DNA of 64,000 nucleotides from Spiroplasma sp. SV19 (GTDB lineage Bacteria > Bacillota_I > Bacilli_A > Mycoplasmatales > Mycoplasmataceae), in the NCBI RefSeq assembly GCF_030060925.1, contig NZ_CP045455.1, positions 992,001 to 1,056,000 on the forward strand, in the 5' to 3' direction. The notes under the pieces were generated by a model. It saw nothing but the letters and a program-made list of their open reading frames with translations, had not been told where the DNA came from and did not search any database. The position numbers and the translations under genes were made by a program. Each line of letters opens with the position of its first letter. Position 1 is the first letter of the stretch. Positions 42,101 through 53,519 of this stretch are shown here, piece after piece.

Positions 42101-43351
42101 AATAAGATAATTAATACAACAACTAATGTTAAACAATTACAATATTGTGAAAATGGAAACGATTGTGCTGTTCCTACAACAACTTGATCATATGAACTTC
42201 CAAGTGGTTTTGTTGATGATAATATTAATCCCTTTACGCTTGATTTAACAAAATTAACAATTGGGAAACAAAACCGGTTTGGTTTTACAGGTAAAAATGG
42301 GACAGTGCAAGATTATTATAATATTAAAAATTTTGTGCTAAAGTTACCAGTAAATGCTTTTAAACCAGGTGAATTTATGAATACAACAACTTCAGCAACA
42401 ACGGGACGAACTTTGCCAGGATTATTAGACCCTAATCCGGCTCAGAAGGACCAACAAGTAGTAAAACAAGTTGGAAATTATTATGTGATTCATCCATTTG
42501 ATAATAAATTTGATAAAGAGATTAATGGAATTGGTGATTTGACGAGTGGCTTTCCAACTAATTGATATCGCGAAGCATTGCGTCAGGGCTTGTTAAAAAT
42601 TGGGACAACAACTAAAAATGTTAAATATCAAATCATTGGCGTTCAAAATTCTTATGATAAACCACGAGCATATGTTAACCAAATTTTAGCTAATAAGATT
42701 CTTGGCTTTGACACAAATAGTAGCCAAATGTATGATAAGAAAGATACTAATCCGTTATTATGGTTTAATGGTAAATTTAGTAAATATCCAGATCAAGTTG
42801 ACCAAACAACACGCTTTAATCTTTCTTCACTTGATGGTTCTTACTCAATGATTGACTTTATGAATGGTCAGTTAATTGGTGGCGTTGGTGACACTGATTA
42901 TTTAATTATTAAAGCTCAAGTTATTCAAAAACTTGCTTGAATTTCAAGTATTTTATCGGTTATCTTTGTTGTAATTACAACTATTACCGCGGTTATTATT
43001 GTCTATATTATGACAGAATCCTTTGTTAATACCTTCTTGAAATTTATTGCGGTAATGAAAGCGTTAGGTTATTCAAACCGGGAAATTAATAGTTTGACAT
43101 TAGGAATTTTTACTCCTTTCGCTTTCTTGGCATGAATTTTAGGTGTTGCAATTATGTGATTAATATTATGGTTGGGAGTTTATGGCTTTACTTCAATTGC
43201 CAAAGTAATTATTCCGTTTGGTTTCCCATGACTAGCATTGCCAATTACCTTTGTTTTAATGGGGGCAATTTATTTAGTTACTTATTGGATTTCAACTTAT
43301 AAAATTAACCATATGAGTATTCAAGAGCAAGTTAATGCTAATGAAGTATAA
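39110..43351 (+). CDS. Giant FtsX/MacB-type ABC transporter permease
   Basis: 1,413 residues in one frame. Near the N-terminus one helix (QLTIFIVLAALLTLLATSSW), then a large extracellular domain, an FtsX core (ITIVLSAVFLIILIFTLVIL ... KIENGILKANGYSGLTIASS), a second helix and extracellular domain, and a final FtsX core (LSVIFVVITTITAVIIVYIM ... AVMKALGYSNREINSLTLGI). It has the same architecture as the 29744 permease, so the two are probably paralogues. It directly follows a lipoprotein gene. No ATPase nearby. Substrate unknown. Confidence 0.85.
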
Positions 43352-43380
43352 ATCTAAGATTTTCTTAGATTTTTTATTTT
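43350..43380 (+). terminator. Terminator after the giant permease
   Basis: AATCTAAGA (43351-43359) pairs with TCTTAGATT (43363-43371), followed by TTTTATTTT. Confidence 0.85.
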
Positions 43381-43444
43381 GTCATTTTTTAAGCTTGTTT
43401 TTATAACAATTGTTTTTAATTTTTATAGAAAGAGTTCTTTTTAC

Positions 43445-43472
43445 TTGTTTTTTTAAAAATAATTGTTATAAA
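43445..43472 (+). promoter_or_regulatory. Promoter of the small membrane gene
   Basis: TTGTTT (43445-43450), 16 nt, TATAAA (43467-43472), 32 nt before the ATG. Confidence 0.5.
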
Positions 43473-43504
43473 TAATAACAAATAGTAAAAAAGGGAAAAG
43501 ACTA

Positions 43505-43888
43505 ATGAAAAACAAATTATTTAAAGGGTATTCAATTTTATATTTTATTTTAATTGTTATTTATATTATTTATAATGCGACTATTCTTGATGATAATTTA
43601 GCAATTAATAATCATTTTTATTATTCATCAGTTGTAATGTTCCTTTTTCTTTATTGCCTTAAAACTAAAATTGAACTTTTTACATATCTTAAAAAAAGAA
43701 CAGAACAAATTAAAGTCTTTTTCTTTCAATGTCTAATAATTAGAGAACAATTAGCGTTAGTAATTATTTTAAATATTTTTTTATCAAAGATTTCTAAATT
43801 TCGAATTGAACTATTATCTACTAATTTTCGTAATTCGAAGTATATTAGTCAATTTAAAAAAGGACATGTACCACCAGAGTTTAAATAA
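43505..43888 (+). CDS. Small membrane protein of unknown function
   Basis: 127 residues, AAAGGGAAAAG site. Two N-terminal helices (YSILYFILIVIYIIYNATIL; YYSSVVMFLFLYCL) and a third hydrophobic stretch near 85, with a basic C-terminus ending KKGHVPPEFK. No UGA codons, so the frame is the same in either code. No family recognised. It lies between the permease and the lipoprotein pair. Confidence 0.6.
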   Translation: MKNKLFKGYSILYFILIVIYIIYNATILDDNLAINNHFYYSSVVMFLFLYCLKTKIELFTYLKKRTEQIKVFFFQCLIIREQLALVIILNIFLSKISKFRIELLSTNFRNSKYISQFKKGHVPPEFK

Positions 43889-43979
43889 TAAAATTTAAAA
43901 TTTACGAAACAATAATTGATATTGCACCGCCAATAATTTTTTGAATTAAGTAAAAATATTTCAAAAAAGGAGAAACAAA

Positions 43980-45617
43980 ATGAAAAAACTATTAAGTATT
44001 TTGGGGGCAATAACATTAGTTGGAGCTGTTACGCCAAATGTTATATCATGTCACAATAAAAAAGCTGTTAATAATGATAATACTGGTACTGTTAAAGATT
44101 TAGAAGTATTAAATGAAATTCAAGCAAAAGCAACTAAAAAAATTACTGAGAAATTAAAAACAAAAATGTATGTTGATAGTTTGAAAAATAATTTAGGTAA
44201 AATTTTCACAAAAGTAAATGATACTAACCAAACTTACCGCTTAAAATTAACTAGTGGTGATGATAGTCAATTAGGTGCTTATTTTATTAATGATTTTAAA
44301 AATGTTTTTGACAATGTTAATCATGACTTACAAAATGAATATTCAAATTATTTTACTGACAAAATGCCATTAACATTAGATGATGATCGGAATGAAATTA
44401 ATGTTACTTTTATTGATGTAACTGCTTTAAAAAAGAAATTTCCAGTTGATATTAATCCCGAGCCCTTTGCGGCGGTTAGAGTCGATTATAAAGCATCAAT
44501 TCATTTAGAATTTAAAAACTTATTTCTAAGTTTTGAATTAGCAACGATTTATAATGTCACAGAAAATGCTACTGCTTTAAAAGCTATTTCAGATAATACA
44601 ACCGCTTTCTTATTAAAAAATGTTAAAGAGTACTTTGCAAAATTAGAAACTGTTAATTTTAGTGAAAACGAAATTTTTAAGTCATTATATGATAAAGGAA
44701 TATGAGATTTTTCACAAAGCAGTAATGAATTAAATGAAACTTTAAAAAACTCATTTAAAGAGTATCTTGGCAGCAAAAAAGAATTTAAAGACATTGAAAT
44801 AACTTACAATGCCGTTGATTTAATGACAAAATCAGCGGAGGGAGATTTAAATAGCAAAAATAAAGGATATGATGGCATAACAAACAACTATAAGCAAAAG
44901 GACTTAACATTATCTAAATGAATTGGGCCAAAAACAGATGGATGAGAAGATATAGGGGCGATTAGTACTAATGATTTTGTTAAATTTTATCGAAACAATA
45001 TTGGAACTGCCTTTATGGGAGATAATTCAACCGATTTAAGTTTAGGCTCATTCACCATCAATTGAAATTATATTAATATTTATGGAATGGGTTTATCAGG
45101 TAATGTTAAAAGTACCGACGGAGAAGATTTAATTGTCACTTTAAATCTTTCCCAAGCAGCAGTTGATAAGAAACTATCAAATTGAGGAAAAATAATTATT
45201 ACATTTATTAAATATTATGGTGGTAAAACTATTAATGGTCCAAAAAACATTTTTGGTATTACTGACCAACTTTATAAAGAAATATCGCGAAAAAACCAAA
45301 AAAATGGATTAAGAGATGTTACTAAACTTTTAGTTGAAAATTTCAGAGAGTCTGATGATGCAAAAGATTTAGAAGATCTTGATTTATTTAATTTTATTGT
45401 TCATCCCCAAACACCCCAGAAATATCAAGGGATTACCATTAACCGACGTTTATTTTGAGACAGTTTAGGAGAAAAACCATGAGCCGTTTTATTCACATTT
45501 GGTGAAGATTTTAATACGGGCTTATATTATTCAATTGCATCAACGGATGGTAAATATACTGGTCGTCCAGCTGATGGGATTGTTTTTGGAGTTGAATTAA
45601 AAACAAATAAAAAATAA
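43980..45617 (+). CDS. Lipoprotein, tandem paralogue A
   Basis: 545 residues, signal MKKLLSILGAITLVGAVTPN and lipobox VISC. Alignable over the full length with the next gene (same length, 545 aa): FDNVNHDLQNEYSNYF, MPLTLDDDRNEINVTFIDV, FAAVRVDYKASI, WGKIIITFIKYYGG, and a C-terminal WAVLFTFGEDFNTGLYYS. Also related to the 5509 lipoprotein. AAAGGAG site. Surface protein of unknown function; tandem duplication suggests antigenic or adhesive roles. Confidence 0.85.
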
Positions 45618-45950
45618 CATTTTAGAATAAAAATTATCAGGTGTAATGTTGTTATTGCAATTATTAACTTGAAGTTATTTTAAATTACAAATAAAAATAA
45701 TATTTAAGATTTAAATTTTAAATAAATTAAAACAAAAACTAATGAAAAATAAAAATATATATGTTGAGAGCTATAAAAATACTGTTATAAAATTATAAAA
45801 CACATTCTAAATTAGACTTAAATAATAAAAAAGTTTTAGAAAGAATCAGTATTAAATTACTGTTTTTTTACTATTAATAAAATTTTAAACAAAATAATTG
45901 TAAACTTTAATTTTGAAAATAGAGTTTATGATTTTGAAAGGAGAAAATAA
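45618..45950 (+). other. 333-base AT-rich gap between the paralogues
   Basis: No gene, RNA signature or strong terminator was seen. It is almost pure A/T, with several possible -10 boxes (for example TATAAAATTATAAAA near 45785) and an AAAGGAG site just before the next ATG. Confidence 0.4.
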
Positions 45951-47588
45951 ATGAAGAAACTATTAAGTATTTTGGGAGCTGTAACCTTAGTTGGGACTGC
46001 TGTACCAAATGTTATTTCATGTCATAATAAAAAAATAACCAATAACAATGAACTTAATACAAAAGATCTTGAAGTTTTTAATGAAATTCAAATAGAAGCT
46101 ACTAAAAGAATTAATCAAAAGATTAAGAACAATGCTTATGTTGACAGTTCAAAAAATAATTTATCAAAAATCTATTCCAAAGTAAACAAAGGAGATACTG
46201 AACCTTATCAATTAAAACTAAGCAATCCAGAGGACAATAAATTAGCGACTTATTTTATCGATAATTTTAAAAGAGCTTTTGACGGTGTTAATCGGGACTT
46301 ACAAAATGAATATTCAAATTATTTTGTTAATGAAATGCCATTAACATTAGATGAAGAAAGAAATGTTGTAAAAGTAACTTTCATTGATGTTGAAAACTTA
46401 CGTGATAAATTTCCAGCTGATGTTAAACCAGAATTGTTTTCAGCAGTGCGTGTTGATTATAAAGCGACAATTCAATTAAAATTTAAACAAATGTATGCTA
46501 GTTTTGAAGTATCAAGTATTTATAATGTTGCAGAAAATGTTTCAGCATTACAAGTTTTTTCAGACAAAGCTGTTAGTTTTTTAATTAAAAATATTAAAGA
46601 CTATTTTAATGAATTAGAAAGCACTAATTTTAGTGAAAATGAAATCTTTAAACCATTATATGAAAAGATAAATTGAGATTTTTCTAAAAATACTGTTGCT
46701 TTAAATGATACATTAAAAAATGCTGTTAAAAACTATATTGCAAGTAAAAAAGAATTTAAAGATATTACAATAAGCTATAATGCTGTTGACTTACTTGAAC
46801 AAGACCAAAAAGGGGATTTAACCTTTGAAAATAAGGGATATGATGGTTTATCAACATCTAGAGATCCAAAAGAGTTAACATTATCAAATTGAATTAAAGA
46901 GAAAGGACCAGAATGAAAGGACCTTGATGATATAACAGCAAGTGATTTCACTAATTTTTATAAAACTAGAGTTGCTTCAGTCTTTAATGTTGATGATAAT
47001 ATTGATTTAGTTTTAGGAACATTTAAAGTTAAATTAAATTATTTTAACATTTATGGTTTAGGTTTAACTGGGACAGTAAAAAACAAAGATAATGAAGATG
47101 TTACAATTACTTTAAACTTATCATGTTCAGCAATTGATAAAAAATTAACAAATTGAGGGAAAATAATTATTGCCTTTATAAAATATCTAAATGGGGCGTC
47201 AATTAATAGAAACGCAGTTAATTTTGGAATACCAAAAGAAATATATAGTAAAATGTGAACAAGAAACCAAAAAAATGGTCTAAAAGATGTTGCAAAATTG
47301 TTAGTTGAAAGTTTTAAAGCAACTGATGAAGTAAAAGATTTAGAGGACCTTGAGTCATTTAATTTGAGATCACACCCTTTATTTGAAAAGGTTAAAGGTG
47401 AATCTATTGCTAATGATAGTAGCGTCTTATCTTGAAATAATCAAACACTAGAATGTTGAGCAATTTTATTTACCTTTGGCGAAGATTTAGACACTGGATT
47501 ATTTTATTCGTTTGCTTCCAGACAACAAAATGCTGAAATTGGAACAGAGAACACTGGTGTTAATTTGAGAATGTTTAGAAAAGTTTAA
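45951..47588 (+). CDS. Lipoprotein, tandem paralogue B
   Basis: 545 residues, signal MKKLLSILGAVTLVGTAVPN and lipobox VISC. Same segments as paralogue A: FDGVNRDLQNEYSNYF, MPLTLDEERNVVKVTFIDV, FSAVRVDYKATI, WGKIIIAFIKYLNG, WAILFTFGEDLDTGLFYS. The region after residue about 30 and the extreme C-terminus differ most. Product of a local duplication. Predicted outer-surface lipoprotein; function unknown. The stop codon lies in the terminator stem. Confidence 0.85.
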
Positions 47589-47612
47589 TTTAAAAGTTAA
47601 ACTTTTTTATTT
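47579..47612 (+). terminator. Terminator overlapping the paralogue B stop
   Basis: AAAAGTTTAA (47579-47588) pairs with TTAAACTTTT (47597-47606), followed by TTATTTT. Confidence 0.82.
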
Positions 47613-47796
47613 TGCTTACTAAATCTTTTTTTGTCTAAATAAATTACTTTCCGTTTAAAAAATAAATAATAAAGATAAGAAGGATTTTTATTATGAAAGA
47701 ATTGATTCAAAATGGGGTAATAGTTCAATGTTATTAATGATAAAATAATTGTGACAAGGGAGTGTACCCATTAAATAGGACAAAATTTTATTTATT

Positions 47797-48662
47797 TTAT
47801 TTTCTTAATGATACCCTAGTTGTATTATAAAATTCAATATATTTTTTAATAATAATTATGTCTTTTATTTTATTTTGGGTATTCTAATTATTATAGAAGG
47901 TTTCACACTTTAATCTAGCATGGAAACTTTCTTGCACAGCATTATCAACTGGAGTAGTTATTGCTGAGTAACTTATTCTAAATTTATATTTTCTACAGAA
48001 TTCGATGTACTCTGTAGCAGTATAAATTGAGACTTGATCTGAATGAATTATTAATTTCTTCAGATCTTTTTTATTTGAAACTGTTGCTATCGCTTTTAAT
48101 AAAGTGTTTATTAATACTGAAGTTGTCATTGAATCTGAGATTGTATAAGCAATTACTTTTCTTGTTGCTAAATCAATGAATGAAATTAAATTAGATTTTT
48201 CAGTATGCTTATGTTTAATGACAGTTACATCAGTACTTCATACTTGATTTGGTTTCAATTGTTTAAATTTACGTTTTAGTAAATTCTTTTTGTTTATTTG
48301 GCTTAATAATTTTTTAATATGACGGGAACGATTTTTTCAGTAGAAAGGTATAATCCCGTGTTCTTTAAAGATTCGTTGAAGACGTTTTTTATTAACCGCG
48401 AGATTGAATTTCTTAAATAGGTAAATTTTTCATCTTCTTATTCCAAAGGAGCTAAGAAATTTGTTATTAAGTTTTTCATTTTGAATAAGGGTAATAATTC
48501 CTTCATCGGCTTTTATTAATGAATTTTTTGCTTGTAAATAACGATAATAATTTGACCGTGTAATTTCAATAGCCTCACATAATAAATTAATTGAAAAGTA
48601 TTTTGTATGGTCTTTAATAAATTTTATTTTTTCTTTTGTTGTGACCGGATGAAGGTTTGATA
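47797..48662 (-). pseudogene. IS3-family OrfB (DDE transposase) with a nonsense codon
   Basis: Reached from OrfA by a -1 slip at A-AAA-AAG; the frame then reads VSNLHPVTTKEKIKFIKD. The core has NQVWSTDVTVIK (first Asp), LIIHSDQVSIYTATEYIEF (second Asp) and DNAVQESFHARLKCETF (Glu). A TAG at 47884-47886 interrupts before NTQNKIKDIIIIKKYIEFYN, the usual C-terminal YIxFYN end, and the full frame closes at 47797. Loss of the last 30 residues probably inactivates the element. Confidence 0.75.
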
Positions 48663-49025
48663 CTTTTTTAAGATTTGATTTTTTGCTTCAAGTTTCTGTA
48701 TTTGTTTTTTTAAATCTAAATTAATTTTCTTATTTGTTTTTAATTGAGTGTTTTTTGCAAGCAGTTGCTTTTGTTTCATCTTTAGACTACGCAAATGATT
48801 TAGTGATAATTGTAAGATAGTTTTTACTGTCTTATTAGACACATTTTCATCTTGTAAGTAATCTGTTTGTTTTGAATGACTAATTCATGTTGCTAATGTA
48901 CCAATTGGAATCGAATATTTTATTGATATTAACTTGTATGAATAATGATTAAGATAGAAATTTTGTATAATTTGATTTTTTAAGTCTTGATCATATTTAT
49001 TAAATTTTTGTCCTTTTTGTGCCAT
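48624..49025 (-). CDS. IS3-family OrfA
   Basis: 133 residues: MAQKGQKFNKYDQDLKNQII starts a helix-turn-helix domain (YSYKLISIKYSIPIGTLATW), followed by a long leucine-zipper-like coil (NLDLKKQIQKLEAKNQILKK). It binds the IS ends and, through the overlap with OrfB, supplies the N-terminus of the OrfAB transposase. The frameshift heptamer AAAAAAG (48663-48669, minus strand) lies 13 codons before its stop. Confidence 0.8.
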
Positions 49026-49117
49026 TGTGTAAACTCCTCTTAAATAGTATTTTATCTTTTTTTCTGTCCTCATTTAAGGGTACATATCCCCCAAAACGGG
49101 TGCAGTGATATATACTG

Positions 49118-49162
49118 AAAAAAGCAATTTCTATTGCTTTTTTTTTTTTTTTTTTTTTTTTT
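49118..49162 (+). terminator. Hairpin with a 25-T tract
   Basis: AAAAAAGCAA (49118-49127) pairs with TTGCTTTTTT (49134-49143); T run 49138-49162. The T tract also lies where a promoter spacer could be, but no well-spaced -10 was found. Confidence 0.7.
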
Positions 49163-49257
49163 AAATAAAATTAAAATAGGAAAAACTTAACACTGAGTAA
49201 AAATAAATACTGGCGGTTTATAAAACAATAATATTAATATTATTTTAGTTTAAAAAG

Positions 49258-50978
49258 ATGGAAGTGATTATATCGTATAGTGTAATAACGAGTATTAAAC
49301 TAAACAATCCAAAGACAGAATGTGAGAAAATAATGAATGAAGATTTAAATAATGTTAGATATCAAATTTTAAAATATGAAAATGATTTAGATAAATTTGT
49401 TAGTGATTTATATTATTTTAGTAACTTATTGGAAACACTTAAAAAGATTTTAAGAATCATTTATCAGATTTAGCTATTTTAAAGAAGAAAATCACGTTAA
49501 AAGAATATCAAACTAATTTAAAAATATTAAAAACTTTGTATAAAACAAAGATAATTGAATTAAAAAAAGATGTCATTAAAATAGGTGATTTATGTACAAA
49601 CACTTTTGATAAAAACAGCACTTTTAAAAAAGAATATAAGCTAGTACTTAAACAAGAACTTATTAAATTGAATATTGAAATCAGAGTGTTAAATAAAACT
49701 GTAAATTTAAAAGATACGACAATGTTAGAAAAATTAAAAATTGAAAAACAAAAAATAAAAAAGACAGTTAATACTAAAACATTGTTCTGATTAAGTGGCA
49801 TTAGTTTGCCGTTAATTATTATTGGGGCATTATTAATTAACTACCTAATATATTTTCCAAAAACAAGAAATCAAAGTTTTGATTCAACAAAACAAGAATA
49901 TTTGATTGCTTTTATCATTGTTTTAATAACTTTATTAATTATTATAGGTTATTTTATTTTAATGTTAAAAGTTGTTAAAAAAATTTATATGGATCGAGAA
50001 AAAAATATTTTTAAAATAACTGCAATTGGTTTTGTTGGATCTTTTTTAGATACAATTGGTGTTGGAAGTTTTGCTGTTGCAACAGCAGGATTAAAGGTGG
50101 GCAAAGTTGTTAAGAATGATTCGTTATTACCAGGAACATTAAATATTGGCTTAGGAATCCCAAATTTAATTGCTGGAACAGTTTTTGTTGCGGCAATTAA
50201 TGTTTCTGTTTTAACATTAGTATTATTGGTAATTGCTGCAATTTTCGGGAGTTTTATTGGGATGAACTTAGTGAAAAGAATTAGTGCTAAACATATTAGT
50301 TTAACAATGGCACTTGTTTTAACAATTGTTGGAATTTTAATGATTTTAACACAATTGGATCTTTTACCAAGTGGTAATAAAACTGCTTTAACAGGATGAC
50401 AGTTTGCGCTTGCCTTTGTTTTATTTGCAATTTATGGTGGTTTACAAGCATTTGGGATAGGATTATATGCGCCCGCTTTAGCAACAATTGCCTTATTAGG
50501 AATGGATATTAAAGTTGCATTTCCAATTATGACATTAGCCTCAGGCTCAGCCTTTCCAATTGCTGCATATTCTTATTATAAAAATAATAAATACCAACCA
50601 AAAACAGGTTTTGGTTTGATGCTGGGTGGTTCTCTTGGCGTAGTTCTAGCTTTTTTAACAGTTTTTGTTGGAATTGAAGTTGGCTTAAATGTTAAACCAG
50701 ATGTTTTTACTAGTTATTTAAAATGGTTAGCAATCATCGTTGTTTTTTATGTAGCTGTAATGTTATTATTATCTTATCTAAAAATTAGAAAAAAACCAGA
50801 TGTCAATAAAATAATGACAAGAAGCAAAATATTTTTGCTTGAAAATTATGACAAATGAAATCAAACTTTAGTTAAGCATCTTGATGATTATTTAGTGTCA
50901 TTTTATAGTAAAAAACAATTTTATAATGATTTAATTAACAATACTTTAGGAAAGGAAGATAGAAAAAAATGAAAATAG
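49258..50978 (+). CDS. TauE/SafE (TSUP)-type permease with coiled N-terminal extension; one frameshift
   Basis: The first frame (from 49258, or from an ATG at 49333 reading [20 protein letters not shown]) ends near 49473. One extra A in the run at 49441-49445 would join it to the long second frame: [20 protein letters not shown], a coiled coil to about 49790, then eight or so membrane helices with [20 protein letters not shown] and [20 protein letters not shown], typical TSUP half-repeats, and a second half-repeat ([20 protein letters not shown]). These permeases carry sulfite, organosulfonates or other anions; the substrate here is unknown. It overlaps ald by 10 bp. Confidence 0.65.
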
Positions 50979-52081
50979 GAATTCCAAAAGAAATTAAAGC
51001 GCAAGAAAATCGCGTTGGGGTAACCCCAAGTGGTGTCATTGAATTAGTAAAACATAACCATAATGTTTATGTGGAAACAAATGCTGGTCTTGGCAGTGGT
51101 TTTAGTGATGAAGATTATCAAAAAGCCGGAGCAATTATTTTAGATAATCCTGCTGAAATTTGAGCAAAGGAAATGGTCATTAAAGTAAAAGAACCATTGG
51201 AAAGTGAATATAAATATTTTTATGAAGGGCAAATTATTTTTACGTATTTCCATTTGGCTTCAAATAAAACATTGACCAAAGCTTTACTTAATGCAAAAGT
51301 TACGGCAATTGCGTATGAAACAATTCAACTTGAAGATAAATCGTTGCCACTGTTAAGACCAATGAGTGAAGTCGCTGGAAGATTAGCAGTTATTAATGCA
51401 ACGCATTTTATGTTTAAAACAAATGGAGGTACTGGATTATTAATGAATGGAACACCGGGAACAGAACGAGCAAAAGTTACTGTCATTGGTGGGGGAGTAG
51501 CTGGCACTGCTGCTGCCGATATGGCAGCAAGCATTGATTGTGATGTTACACTAATTGAATTTAATGAAAATAGAATTCGTGAATTATACCATTTATTTGG
51601 CAATAAAGTACATATTTTAAAATCTAATCATGCAAATATTGAAAAAGCAGTGTTGAATAGTGAAGTTGTTATATCAACGGTTCTAATTCCGGGTGCTTCA
51701 GCACCAAAGTTAGTTACTGAGGCAATGGTTAAAAAGATGAAGAAAAACAGTATTATTATTGATGTTGCTATTGACCAAGGTGGAAGTGTTGAAACAGTTA
51801 CGAAAGCAACGACTCATAATGATCCAATTTTTATTATGCATGATGTAATTCATTATTCAGTTGCAAATATGCCAGGTGCAGTACCAAGAACAAGTACAAT
51901 TGCTTTAACAAATGCAACAATTCAATATGCCTTAGTAATTGCTAATATTGATTTTAAAACATTATGTAAAACACAGACAGCAATTAGAAAAGGGGTTCAA
52001 ACATTTAATGGTAATCTTGTTGTTGCTCCGGTTGCTGAAGCACATAACTTGGATTATGTGGATGTTTTATCAGTTTGTTAA
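50969..52081 (+). CDS. ald: Alanine dehydrogenase
   Basis: 370 residues catalysing NAD-linked L-alanine to pyruvate plus ammonia. Start [20 protein letters not shown], catalytic VIKVKEP (Lys74) and FTYFHLASN (His95), Rossmann motif [20 protein letters not shown], and [20 protein letters not shown] near the C-terminus are all present. Length is the family's. AGGAAAGGAAG site. It overlaps the TSUP gene, so translational coupling is likely. A strong terminator follows. Confidence 0.95.
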
Positions 52082-52109
52082 ATTATTAGGATAAAAAATT
52101 TTTATAATA

Positions 52110-52143
52110 AAAATAATTGAAGTTTGTTTCAATTATTTTTATT
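52110..52143 (+). terminator. Terminator of ald
   Basis: AAATAATTGAA (52111-52121) pairs with TTCAATTATTT (52128-52138), followed by TT and T-rich sequence. Confidence 0.85.
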
Positions 52144-52357
52144 TTTAAATTAAACTTTAATATTTTAGTTTTTATTTATTAATAGGAAAGTTGAATTTTT
52201 TGTAAAATTAATAATTATTTTCTTAAGTGTGTAAAAATTATTTCTAAAAATTAAGGTGACAGTAATGAAGAGCTGGGACTAGTTGATTTTTTTTTACTAT
52301 AATTTATTTTAGACTTAAAAGTTATAAGTACAAAAGGAAAAAACGGAGATAGTTAAT

Positions 52358-53509
52358 TTGAAGAAAATATTTTGCTTATTAGCAGTTATTTTCCCTATAG
52401 TTACGGGTTTTAGTTTAGCTTCTGCTAATTTATGATGACAAGAAACAAAGAATTTAGCTTTATTGTTAAAACCAGCTTCAATTATGACAAATAACAAATG
52501 GGGATTAAATAGTTTACGTGGGTATGATGATGGTTTAATGCCGTCAATTCGCAGTAATGTTATGATAGGTTTACAAAATAACTTAGGAACAGCAGTTGTA
52601 AAAAATTTAAATGTTGAAATTTATTATGGTCACGTTGATGATAATAATTTTTATAATGCAAAAGCAATTGATTTTAATGATTTTACTAATACTAATTATA
52701 TTTTTTGATTTACTGTGGGAATTTTTGCAACAGAGAAAAGTGCTTTTACTGGTCACAAATTTTTAGAATTTGATTATCGTCCAACTTGGGATTTTGCTGA
52801 TAGTAAATTTGTTAAATTTGACAATTCAAGTGGAACAATTGATAGTGTTGCAAAACTTGTTACTAATTGAAATAAATTATTAAATAATAAAATAGTTCTT
52901 GATAATTTTAATTATCAATTTCAAAAAATGGATTTAGATATTACTGCGGGAATGGAATTACAACCAGGACAAATGGTCCTTAATCAGGACGTCAGTTTTT
53001 TTATGAATCTAAGCGATGCTTTTGCTCCTGAGCAAAATGATTTGCTAACAATAACCCCGGCGTTATTTAAGTATATTCCTGAACGTTTGTTAACATCATT
53101 ATTTAAAATTTCAAACCAACCTTTTACGATGCAAACAGCGCCAGTTATTAAAATTAAAAGTAAAGATTTTAAAGATCATAATTTTGACTATGCAATTCTA
53201 AATAACGATGTTACTTTGGAAATTAAATTAAATAGTTTATATGTTGACATGAAGCAATTTGTTGTTAATGCTATGCAAGATATTTACAACTATGCTTTTT
53301 CCATTGATGCTTTTGAATTGCAATTCCGTAAAAATGGTTATTCTGATCCTATTTTATTGGATGGTGACACAAATTTAGGTGATTTATATACTTTTACTAC
53401 GCCAGATGGTGGTAAAAAGCATTGAGTTTGATTAGAATTAATTAATGCGAAAGATACTTCGCTTGACTTAAGTGCTTTGCCAGGAGTCCATTTAGGATTT
53501 AAGGTATAG
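52358..53509 (+). CDS. Exported protein of unknown function, related to the 55740 lipoprotein
   Basis: 383 residues from a TTG with GGAG at about 9 nt: signal peptide (M)KKIFCLLAVIFPIVTGFSL then ASANLWW, no lipobox. The segment LNVEIYYGHVDDNNFYNAKA matches LKVNVDIYYGYQVSPNQDYL in the lipoprotein at 55740, so the two are divergent paralogues. Beta-rich composition. First gene of a tight cluster (10-nt gap to the next gene). Function unknown. Confidence 0.75.
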
Positions 53510-53519
53510 GGGGAGTAAA

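Larger units (their letters stand above)
47758..49090 (-). mobile_element. IS3-family insertion sequence (IS150-like)
   Basis: About 1.33 kb. Left end GGGAGTGTACCCATTAAATA and, on the other strand, right end GGGATATGTACCCTTAAATG form imperfect terminal inverted repeats. Two overlapping frames on the minus strand encode OrfA and the DDE transposase OrfB, joined by an A6G slippery site. Target duplications could not be defined with confidence. Confidence 0.85.

Noticed and set aside
47693-47737. 14-codon reading MKELIQNGVIVQCY with a good ribosome site before the IS3 copy
   Set aside because: Too short to support; could be a gene remnant but nothing follows it in frame.
49508-49801. Minus-strand frame over the coiled-coil part of the TSUP gene
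   Set aside because: Antisense shadow of an A-rich coding region.
52265-52282. Mini-reading MKSWD after ald
   Set aside because: Five codons with no further support.
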